From: CAZELM01 sp964512995
GTDB lineage: Bacteria > CSSED10-310
DNA length: 64,000 nt
Direction: 5' to 3'
Assembly: GCA_964512995.1 (NCBI GenBank)
Contig: CAZELM010000024.1
Location: 9,157-73,156, forward strand
Positions 9,326 through 18,700 of this stretch are shown one piece after another. Every line of letters begins with the position of its first letter. Position 1 is the first letter of the stretch. The notes below the pieces were generated by a model. The model saw only the letters and a program-made list of their open reading frames with translations. It had not been told where the DNA came from and made no database searches. The translations under genes were made by a program, and so were the position numbers.

Positions 9326-12300
9326 TCGTCAGTATTTCCATTCCGACCTTAATACTATTTTTGATGAGCCGTTTGAGGTACATCTTGAGTTGCGCGTCGC
9401 CCATCTCATCGATTTTCAAGAGAACCCTATCGCTGCCGCCGGCATTATATTCGGCTTCGGCGAGTTGCTTCACTTTACCTTTTATGCTTGGATTGTCGCG
9501 CCAATCGTAAGCGTCAATGGAAAGTCGGTCAAGGGTATTTCTAACCTTATCAAGATCAGGAAGCAATGGGCTGTATTCACCCACAATGTCGCGTTTGAAC
9601 GCTGCGTTTCGCTTATCTTCATCCGCAAGGACATCAAAAAAATTGGCGGATTCAAGGAAGGCCAGAGCGGCTCTCAGTTCAGCATCCGTTCCCCAATTGC
9701 GATTAAGGGTTTCAAACGCCTTCTTTGCCTTTTCGTATTCCGCCTCGGAGACACAGCACAGAATGGGCGTCCGGTATCGATTCGACCAGTCGCGTGGATT
9801 TTTCGTTCCCGTCTTGTCTCTCCAAATGCGGACGAGCTGCGATTTCAACTGGTCTCTACGGAAATCCTCGGCAGTTGCTTTTACCTTGATGTTGCAGTCC
9901 GTTTTCGGCAACGCAAACAAGCCTGTCTGGAGTTTACTTCTCACGTCGGCGATGTCGGTATCGCTCAGGTCGTCAAGATATGGTTCATACACCTCGGCAA
10001 AAATACGGTTTTTATTGGCAAGCAACTCTCTGATTTCCGCCCCGTGTGCCACCAATTCCGAATAGAACGATTTAAGCTGTTCGAATAAAATGTCCTCTTG
10101 CTTGTAGATTTTCAAGAGTATGTCGACTGCTTTTGCCAATACGGGATATTTCGTCCTCAGAACATCGTAGGAAATGCCGATGAACTTCAAACTATCACGC
10201 CACTCTGCATATGCTTCGGTGAGCGAATGTGCGAATACGTTCAGAATTGCATTGCTCTCCTTGACAATGCCATACTCGGTAATGAGTTTGCGTATTTCGT
10301 CCTCACCCGTTTGTTTATCCCAAAGGCACGAGTGCTTTACTCCGAACAATCGTCGAATGTCGGCAAGCACATTGTCTTCCGCGCCGATTGCCGCAGCGAG
10401 TTCCATAATCTTGCCGCCCTCAAACGTGCGGAGGTACTCACGCATACCCCTTTGGCAATTGTCGCTTGTCAGCAGGGCCGACAGATTCGCGGCGAGCGAT
10501 GGTTTTGCGGACGCAATTTTTCCAATCTCTACGGCTTTTTTATGGGCTTCATTGCCTTCCTTTTGAACAAGTCTGATGTAATTCTGAACCACATCAAAGA
10601 TACCGGCTGAGTCCACTTTTTCAAGGCACCAAACAGGCAGGCTCAAACTCCGCATTTTGGTGGATACGGCCTTGGCAGCCTGACTCGGAGACGCGCAGGA
10701 ATTCGACTGGATATCCCACGCTTTTTCAGTGAGTTCGTAAAACGCCTTTTCTTCAGCGGTCATCTTCACGATGTATGTCGGTTTCGGATTTTTTCCGATG
10801 TAATTACCGATCATCTCCGCGAGTTTATCCGGGGTCATCGGTTCGTGGCCACCGGATGAATCGCTGTAACGATAAGGCTCACTGCTGTATTCTTTCAAGA
10901 GAAAACCCGCTATGAAGGCCGAGAGATTGCATGGAGCAAAACCATACTCCTTCTCAAGAACGGCGTAGATTTCGCCGATCGAAATCTGTCCCTCACCATC
11001 AAATGCACCTTTGATGCGCGTATCAATCTCAATCTTTATTTTCGAGATGGGTAGTGAAGAAGTCGTCGGGTTTTCCCAATACTGATCACTCTTCCAGACG
11101 GTTGACAGCACGTGCTTCTCGATCCCAACCACAACGCCTTTCGTGGTTTGCAATATGCCGGACCTTGCCGATTCCTTCATGTTCGGCGTAATCCTCAACT
11201 GACTCTCCGAAAGGTTTTTCGAAAAATCGAATACCTCCGGGAATTTCGCTGTCACCACTGCCTGCAGAACACTTGCAACGCCTTGTCCATTGCCCAGTTT
11301 TATACCTTCCTGATTGGCATAGGTATACACGATAAACGGACCGTTATAGATGCGGTTTTTCCAGTCTTGGTTCAACACGCGCTTGGCTTTATCCGAACTT
11401 TCTCTTGATGAGGCATTGTTACTACCTTGGTAATACATCGCCATCGCGGAGAAGTCCACATACTGCTCAAATGCCTCCGAACCAAGCGGCGTGGAAAGCG
11501 CATCGATAAACACGATGGTCTCGTATTGTTTATCAGCGACCGCCGTCCTGATTGTCTTGCGAAAGGTCGCAGCTTCTGCATCGTCCTTGGCAAAGGCAAT
11601 AACGGCGTGAAAGTTCCACCCTGTGGATTTATTACGCAAGCTGTTTATTGTGCGAGTGAAATCCGCAGTAGTCACGGGCGTGATTTTGCCTGTACCCGGT
11701 TCTGATTCAAAGCGCAAACGAAGAGCAGGCGACAGCGATAGAACAGTGGAAAGCCCACCCTCGGTTACCAGTTTCGAGGTTGTGCTGTTCTGCCTTAAGT
11801 CTATCTTGTTGTTGTCAATTTTGGTCTGGTCTCCCGCAAGCACGGCGGTCATATAAGCATACCGTCCGCCGCTTATCGGATTGGCGACTAAAACGCCCTT
11901 CTCTTTGAGACTTTTGGCAATATTCTTACAGGACACGTCCAAACCAGACGAGATTCCTGCAAACACATAGCTGAGGTTCTGTTCGGTTGCTTTAAAAAGG
12001 TCAATTGTACCACCCAATCGCTGGTCAATCGCCTGCATAATGAGGATAGCTTTCAGGACTGCTTTCTCTTCCTCACGCAAATTCTGTTGCTGCTGAAAAG
12101 TATCCAATATCAGGCGAATATCGGAGGTAAGATTGTTTTTGCCTTTCTCGTAGAAGAAGTTCCAAAGCATATCCACCGTGAGCAGCGGATGGTCGTCAAA
12201 TGGACCCGTGTTATCAATGAACCATTGGAACGCCTTCACATCGTCTGTATTCGAAGTCTTTATGAAGTCGAACATACTACGCTGGTTTGACTTGAAAGCG

Positions 12301-13463
12301 GAGGCTATATTTTTCAAGATTACTGCAGTAATGGGATGAATAGGCATTATGTTCTTCATCACTTGATGATTTGTTATATTTGTCGCCTTCATTACAGCTG
12401 TGCGTGCACTATTTGTTTGTGAGCCTAAATCGCCATCTACCAAGGTATCCCAATCCGACATTGCGGCGGGTTTTACCGTAAAAGCGTGACCGATGAGGTC
12501 GAACGCGATGTTGTCTGGCAGATCAATATTCACGGGGATAAAGCGGTCGCGTACCTTTTTCCAGGTCGTGTCGGTTTCCGGAAATAGATGTCCAGATTCG
12601 TGAGTAACAACGATGAAGTAGAACGGCTTTTGGTTCACCAACTCGGCGAGCTTCTGAAACTCGGAAAGGCTCTCGCGGTTGTTTTTGAAGTAATCTGAGA
12701 ACTCGTCCCAAATAAAAACAACCTTTACATTGTTGCGGTCGATAATGTCCTTGAGCCAATCAATGAGCCTGTCTGCATCGATGCTCAATGCGGTGATGCC
12801 TTCTTTGTCGGCAAGCCGGAAGATGTTGTCCATCAGGTTCTTGACCTCGCCACCCTTGCGGAGGGAACTCAGCACCTCGTCTGCGGAAGACTGCGAAAAC
12901 AGTGCCGCCCATTCCGGTTTTTTCAGAAGCAGGTCAAAGATTACTTTATGCGTGGGTTCGTCAATCCATGCGATGACACTTTCTTTCAGAGTATTCTCCC
13001 CGGCGTAACGGTTCGCTGCAACAAGAGATGCTTTCAGGGTTTCCTGCACTGCCAGGAACAAATCACGCGGCGAGCCGATCATACCCGACGCATAGCGGTA
13101 AGCGGTCACCACACCCTTTTGCTTGTGACCGATGAGTTTTTCGAGCAGATCGGTTTTCTTTTTCAGAGGCTCGTACCGGTTCCAGAAAACGCGTAGTTCG
13201 TCTTCCGTTACTTCGAGAATCTTTTTCAGGGCATAAGCGCACTGTGACTTGCCTGTTCCGTATGCGCCCTCGATCCAGAGGGAACGCCTCTCCTGCCGAG
13301 AAAACACGCGCTCCATATTGGTTAGCATGTCGATGAAGGTATGGTGCGGATACGTACGGGTCCAGAAGTCCGGGCTGGCGGCTGCGATGGCAGAGTCGTT
13401 GACTTGAGGAAAATACTCCTCGTCAATGTCAAAGTATTCGCGGTATTTGTTGGTTCTAGCCAT
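9309..13463 (-). CDS. brxC: BrxC/PglY-like ATPase
   Basis: BrxC is a very large ATPase shared by BREX systems. This 1384-residue protein begins MARTNKYREYFDIDEEYFPQ and has Walker A EGAYGTGKS at about residues 65-73. A Walker B-like stretch VVFIWDEFSDYF is at about 248-259. The rest is a long, mostly helical region with no motif I can name, as usual for this family. Start and stop overlap brxP and pglZ by 8 and 17 bases, so all are co-translated. It resembles PglY-type ATPases; I call BrxC from length, N-terminal motif and neighbours. Confidence 0.88.
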   Translation of the reverse strand: MARTNKYREYFDIDEEYFPQVNDSAIAAASPDFWTRTYPHHTFIDMLTNMERVFSRQERRSLWIEGAYGTGKSQCAYALKKILEVTEDELRVFWNRYEPLKKKTDLLEKLIGHKQKGVVTAYRYASGMIGSPRDLFLAVQETLKASLVAANRYAGENTLKESVIAWIDEPTHKVIFDLLLKKPEWAALFSQSSADEVLSSLRKGGEVKNLMDNIFRLADKEGITALSIDADRLIDWLKDIIDRNNVKVVFIWDEFSDYFKNNRESLSEFQKLAELVNQKPFYFIVVTHESGHLFPETDTTWKKVRDRFIPVNIDLPDNIAFDLIGHAFTVKPAAMSDWDTLVDGDLGSQTNSARTAVMKATNITNHQVMKNIMPIHPITAVILKNIASAFKSNQRSMFDFIKTSNTDDVKAFQWFIDNTGPFDDHPLLTVDMLWNFFYEKGKNNLTSDIRLILDTFQQQQNLREEEKAVLKAILIMQAIDQRLGGTIDLFKATEQNLSYVFAGISSGLDVSCKNIAKSLKEKGVLVANPISGGRYAYMTAVLAGDQTKIDNNKIDLRQNSTTSKLVTEGGLSTVLSLSPALRLRFESEPGTGKITPVTTADFTRTINSLRNKSTGWNFHAVIAFAKDDAEAATFRKTIRTAVADKQYETIVFIDALSTPLGSEAFEQYVDFSAMAMYYQGSNNASSRESSDKAKRVLNQDWKNRIYNGPFIVYTYANQEGIKLGNGQGVASVLQAVVTAKFPEVFDFSKNLSESQLRITPNMKESARSGILQTTKGVVVGIEKHVLSTVWKSDQYWENPTTSSLPISKIKIEIDTRIKGAFDGEGQISIGEIYAVLEKEYGFAPCNLSAFIAGFLLKEYSSEPYRYSDSSGGHEPMTPDKLAEMIGNYIGKNPKPTYIVKMTAEEKAFYELTEKAWDIQSNSCASPSQAAKAVSTKMRSLSLPVWCLEKVDSAGIFDVVQNYIRLVQKEGNEAHKKAVEIGKIASAKPSLAANLSALLTSDNCQRGMREYLRTFEGGKIMELAAAIGAEDNVLADIRRLFGVKHSCLWDKQTGEDEIRKLITEYGIVKESNAILNVFAHSLTEAYAEWRDSLKFIGISYDVLRTKYPVLAKAVDILLKIYKQEDILFEQLKSFYSELVAHGAEIRELLANKNRIFAEVYEPYLDDLSDTDIADVRSKLQTGLFALPKTDCNIKVKATAEDFRRDQLKSQLVRIWRDKTGTKNPRDWSNRYRTPILCCVSEAEYEKAKKAFETLNRNWGTDAELRAALAFLESANFFDVLADEDKRNAAFKRDIVGEYSPLLPDLDKVRNTLDRLSIDAYDWRDNPSIKGKVKQLAEAEYNAGGSDRVLLKIDEMGDAQLKMYLKRLIKNSIKVGMEILTNGSGQ

Positions 13464-15762
13464 TTACAGAATCCTCTTTAAACAAGTCGAGTACATCCTG
13501 GGAAGTTTTGTCCTCTGCCAGAGTGATCTTCTCTAGATCGTGCGTGAACGATGCGGTGATGAATTCAGGATACTTTGCGCTTAAGCCCAAAAGTATTGGT
13601 ATCATGTCGTCGCGGTCCAGTCCGAAGATGCGGGTAGGGCTGATGCCGTCGCGATCAATGCTGTCATTCAGGAGTGTGGCGAGCGTGAATTCTTTGTAGT
13701 CGTTACACTTCTCCGCAAACTTGAACAATCCGTACAGCACCACACGCGGGTCACTCACGGAGCATTTTGTGCGGACAAGGTCGCCCTCCTCGGTGATATA
13801 GCCCCAGTGGAGTATAGTTCCAAAAGGAGTTTCTGTTAGGCGTTTGAATGCGCCACATATTGACTTGGCAACTGGTGGCTTCACATCAAAAGCGACCAAC
13901 ATTTCCTCCGCTTCTTTTCTAGAATAAACTCTCCCAATGTCAAAGTTGGCGATATACCAGTCGACCTGTGGATTTTTGCAAACAAGGTTTAGGAGGACAA
14001 GCCCTAATGACATGTCGGTATCCCAACCCATTGATGAGATTAACACATAGAATGAAGTGACTTGATTTTTTTTCACAAGACCGGCATCTTTTAAAAAGCG
14101 TTTAAAAAATGATATTTGTTCCGGTCCCAAGCTATGCTCTGAAAAAAACTCGTCCCCTTTCTCAAAAAATGCCACCAACCACTCTGTTTTCGGGGCGTGA
14201 TTTGACATTGTGTTAAGACTTTTCATTGGTTCTCCTCCTCCTTGCGGATGACGTAATGAGTGGTACAGTAAGCAACCACTATCGATTGCGTGACACTTTT
14301 GGCATCTAACACAGCCGTTTATATGAACCTTGTTGTCGACGAACTGCAATGCACCATTTATACAGTTTGCCTCACAAACCTTGCAGCCTTTGCAGTAAGC
14401 CGCTTTGTGAAATACCTGACGGAATAGTTTACCAAGCAAAGCATTTTGCTTTATTATTTCTGTTTTTAATTCGGCTACATATCCCGTTTTTGTTTCCTGA
14501 ACAGTGTAGCTGTCCTTATCGATATCAATCGTTTTTATCCACTCGCGCCAGTTAGAAGCAGGTTTATCAATTTCGATGGTCAAATACCCGTTTTCTATGC
14601 GTTCACAGCATGGGTTTGGGTTGTTGGCTAAATCACGACCGTTTTTTCGTGCACGCCAACCACCGATCTTGACGTACTCAAAAAAATTGACATTTCGTCT
14701 TCCGTTTTTTTTCTGTATCAGTTCAAAGTAGCCACTTACATCGCCAAGGTAGTTTTCGTATTCAATATAACCTGACTTGCCGCTCCCCATAGGGCAGCAT
14801 ATGCATCCAATCCTTGCACTACCTTTTTTATACGCATCATTCAGCGTGACACCGTTCGCATATATATAAAGCCATACCTCAGCAGAAGTCCATTCGAGTA
14901 TCGAATTGTGGCTGAATTGCCCCTTAATTTTCTTGCCGTCATTAAAATAATCGTAATCGGCACGGGTTGAACTTTCATGCGCCCGAACCCCAACAAAAGC
15001 CAATCCTGTGTAGTCGTCTTTGCCCGTAATCTCCCTCAATTTCAATGTCTGCGGAGTGCTTTTATGCACCGAGCAACACCAACGAAGGACTCGCGATGGG
15101 GGGCCGAACAGTTCCCATGACTCTTTCGGATTGAGATGCGATTGGGCGACGTAGAATGGTATCCCATCCGCAATACACTGCTGCTTTGTCTTCCTGATAA
15201 CCTCGTAGGTGTCGGGAAACTCCATACCCGTGTCACCGAACACCACAACGAAGCTACCTTTGGGCAATGCTTTTTTTACAAGGTCGAGCAGGACACAACT
15301 ATCCTTGCCACCCGAAAACGCCACATGGAAACAGTCGAGATTGTCTTTGTACTTCGTGTAGATAGCCAGTATCTTCTTGACTGTGGTCTGCTCGATGATA
15401 TCAAGCATCTCGTGGTTTGCTTCCACCATTGCATCGATGTCAATGGGTCGAAGCGATATGCCATTCGGCTCTGGCGTTACCGGATTGCCATCCTCGCCAT
15501 TCGGAATGATAATCTCGGGAGCGGTGTAGACGTTTCCGCCTTTCAATTTTGCGACGAGAATTCCCCGGTAATAGTAGTGGTTTGCTTCCGCCCACATATA
15601 TGGTCGATCGGTCTGCCGATCATACTTCCAATGCTTATCAAAGCCCAGCACATCCAGTTCAGGCGCGTATACCGGGCGAGGTTCTTTGGAGAATCCGGTT
15701 GGCGTGGAATTTAAAAGTATCCCACCTGTTTGCCTGTCGTAAGTATACGAGTAAATCTTCAA
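13456..15762 (-). CDS. brxP: BrxP: PAPS-reductase-like PP-loop protein with ferredoxin domain
   Basis: The 768-residue protein has a PP-loop ATP pyrophosphatase motif AFSGGKDS at about 148-155. Cysteines follow at 229-230 (RWCCSVHKS), 320-323 (CICCPMGS) and 385-386, which resemble the Fe-S ligands of DndC/PAPS-reductase relatives. A two-cluster ferredoxin segment is at about 457-497 (CKGCKVCEANC, then CVRCQKC). The last 250 residues form another domain (HSLGPEQISFFKRFL, SVSDPRVVLYGLFKFAE, GISPTRIF) resembling the DUF4007 family found beside PAPS-reductase-like proteins. A PAPS-reductase domain in place of the PglX methyltransferase is the mark of BREX type 4, so I infer sulfur-based DNA marking. 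It overlaps its neighbours by 4 and 8 bases. Confidence 0.9.
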   Translation of the reverse strand: MKIYSYTYDRQTGGILLNSTPTGFSKEPRPVYAPELDVLGFDKHWKYDRQTDRPYMWAEANHYYYRGILVAKLKGGNVYTAPEIIIPNGEDGNPVTPEPNGISLRPIDIDAMVEANHEMLDIIEQTTVKKILAIYTKYKDNLDCFHVAFSGGKDSCVLLDLVKKALPKGSFVVVFGDTGMEFPDTYEVIRKTKQQCIADGIPFYVAQSHLNPKESWELFGPPSRVLRWCCSVHKSTPQTLKLREITGKDDYTGLAFVGVRAHESSTRADYDYFNDGKKIKGQFSHNSILEWTSAEVWLYIYANGVTLNDAYKKGSARIGCICCPMGSGKSGYIEYENYLGDVSGYFELIQKKNGRRNVNFFEYVKIGGWRARKNGRDLANNPNPCCERIENGYLTIEIDKPASNWREWIKTIDIDKDSYTVQETKTGYVAELKTEIIKQNALLGKLFRQVFHKAAYCKGCKVCEANCINGALQFVDNKVHINGCVRCQKCHAIDSGCLLYHSLRHPQGGGEPMKSLNTMSNHAPKTEWLVAFFEKGDEFFSEHSLGPEQISFFKRFLKDAGLVKKNQVTSFYVLISSMGWDTDMSLGLVLLNLVCKNPQVDWYIANFDIGRVYSRKEAEEMLVAFDVKPPVAKSICGAFKRLTETPFGTILHWGYITEEGDLVRTKCSVSDPRVVLYGLFKFAEKCNDYKEFTLATLLNDSIDRDGISPTRIFGLDRDDMIPILLGLSAKYPEFITASFTHDLEKITLAEDKTSQDVLDLFKEDSVNG

Positions 15763-18700
15763 TCCCTCCGTTCTCGCAGGACTTTCGCCTTGTCTATAAT
15801 TTCATTAAAGTTGTTTCGTGTTCTACCGATGTATCCAGCATCCAAGAGGAATTTACCCACCGCACTGTTTGTCAAGGGGACATCGGCATTTGCGACGGCG
15901 TCAATCATAATCTCGGTGTAGCTCAATCCGCAATGTTTGCGTATCACCGCGCCGACGTTACGCGAGTTCACCGACGGGGCATCGAACCGAAATATCTCGC
16001 TGAACCGCCGGCAATAACTTTCGAGCAGAAACAAGTTCCAAGTCTGCCCGCAGTCAGGAAAAGCCGCAAAGGTTGTGAAGGATTTCAATGGCACGTAGTC
16101 GCCCGCGATAAACAGTTCGATTGCGGCATCAACCGACTCAACATCGAAGCGGACAAACTTATCTGCAACATATGTCTCTTTATCTATAAGAACCAGAACC
16201 GTGTTGCCCGCTTCCATTGCAATACAACGGTCACCTTCACCCGTTAGTTCCTTTTCGTAATCCAGCAGATCATCCAGCGAGCATTTTTCGATAGTTCGGC
16301 AATAGTCTTTCATAATGATCAAGGCATCTTGGGTGCCACCTTTGCGCGTAACAATTTTATCCTTTTTGTCAAACTTATCCGACAGATAGATGCGGAACAC
16401 GGCATTGTAAATCGCAGTGTCAGACAGTTCATAGTTGCGTTCCTTGATTTCCCCGAAAGGCAATTCGGTGATAGAAACATAACCACGGGCGTCGCATTCT
16501 TTACCAACAGCGTCACGGATGATTTCCCGCTCCTCATCACTGATGTCGATTTGGCTGACGTGCGAATAGGTTTTCTCTCTGCTCCAAATGAAGTTGCCGT
16601 TCTGAGCAAGAGCGCTTTTAATCCGCTCGATGGGTATGTACTGTAACCGTTCGGCAAGTTGCTCATAGGTGAGCAGCACATCGTCTCCCCATACACGGAG
16701 GATTTCGTTCTCAAGAACAGCAAAAACCGAATCGCCCGTGTAGCCGAAATAAGTCTGCGTGAATGATAGCTTCGGGAACAACTCTCGGAGAATGCCGGTC
16801 AGCATATCCTCGGAGACGACGCTTGCGGCGAAAAGCCAGTTCTCATTTCTGGCATAGAACTCGGAAAAGAAGATAACGTACGCTCCCTTAGCAAAGTAGT
16901 TCTCTGCCAATTCCTTGATTCGTTCTTTTGCCTCTGCCGACACAGCATAGACTTTGCCATCAAAGACCGTTCCGCAAGCCGAAATGTACCGTTTAAGTTC
17001 CTCATCAGACAATGTGCTTTCCTCGCACAAATCCTCTGCAGCTTTGGTGCGAAACCGCGTCAACTCAATCGTAGAGTTCAATCTATAGCCATTGGCAAAA
17101 TGCGATGAAAGCACTCTAGTCAGTAGCTCAACCACCGCGGGGTCAAGCACAGGTTTAGGCGGTGCGACGGCGGCAACATTAGCGCCATCTGTGCCAATCC
17201 GAATATAACTGGAATGTGAACAGGACTGTGTCGACTGAGCGGGTGGGCCATTATTAGGCACATAGGTGATCACAACATCATCTAAGTCAACACCACAGTG
17301 ACGACACAAATTTTTTATAATCGTCACCAGAATCTGCGGATTGTAGGTAGTATATATCCACCTGCCGTTTGAGAGCAGGGAACAGGTTCCGAGGCTTGCT
17401 TTGTTCCGCAAAAAGAACATTTTACTGCCATACAATGGCATGCGGTCAAGCGATGCGAGATTGGGGTTACCCTCTTCAATGAACCGCTCCGTAATTGCGA
17501 TAAGCAACTGAGACCAGTAATTTTTGCTTGGAATAACAGCTTTCCCGTTTATCGTGCAAGTAAGCGGTCTCGTTTGAGCGCAGAGTTCGGGGCGCGAAAA
17601 GTCAACCCGTTGCGCTAAACTTGCCGAGGCCGCATGAACGGGTGGTGTAGGATATATTGCTTGAGGTTCCACAGATTGGTTTGTCTTTCCGCCTGTTGGA
17701 ATAGCACCCGATGCGTGCTGTAAGTATCTCAATAGACACCCCATACCCACAGAAAATCTACCAGATGTGCTGATATTTACTGCTTTATAATTCGGTGCCT
17801 TCTTGAAGGTTTCCCACAGTTCGACCAACTCGTCGGCATTCCGGCATGCAAAGACGTTTCTACGTTCGGGTACAATTGGCAGTCTCAGTTTCAATGGCGC
17901 GGAACTGAGGCTGCACATATATTGCCGTACAGCACTTTCCGAATACATCCTGCCATTGGCATTCGGTTGCGTGACCAACCATGTGATTACAGTTTTACGG
18001 TCAATAATACTCTGTGGTGAAGACTTATCTGCAATAGCCGATTCCATTTCCTTCACTTTATCAACGACCGCAGGATCAGGCGCAGACTTCAGTGAAGGTG
18101 CAGGTTCAACATAGCCTGGACGCGAATATGACTGCATCGACTGAACCGATGAGCCATTATTTGACTCATAGGTGATCACAACATCATCCAAGGATACTCC
18201 GCAGTGACGACACAAATATTGTATAATCTTGACGATGGACTGCGGGTTGTAGTTAATACATATCCACTTGCCGTTTGAGAGCAGTGCGCAAGTTTTGTTG
18301 TCTGATTTGGTCGGCAAAAAGAACATTTTACTGCCATACAACGGCTTGCGAGCAAGCGATGCAAGGTTATGGTTACCCTCTTCAATGAACCGCTCCGTAA
18401 TTGCGACAAGCAAGTGAGGCCAGTACTGTTTGCTTGGCACAACAGCTTGCCCGTTTATCGCACAAGTAAGCGGTCTCGTTTGATCGCAGAGTTCAGGGCG
18501 CGAAAAGTCAACGCGTTGCGTTGAACTTACCGAGGCCGCGTGAACGGGCTGACTGGGATATCTTGCTTGAGGTTCCACAGATTGGTTTGTCTTTACGCTC
18601 GTTGGAACAGCACCCGACTGGTACTGTAAGTATCTCAATAGATGCCTCATACCTGCAGAAAACATAACGGATGTACTGAAATTCACTTCGTTATAATTCG

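Noticed and set aside
9243..10088. 281-codon plus-strand frame
   Set aside because: It lies inside pglZ and brxC in antisense, has no family motifs, and the minus-strand genes are clear.
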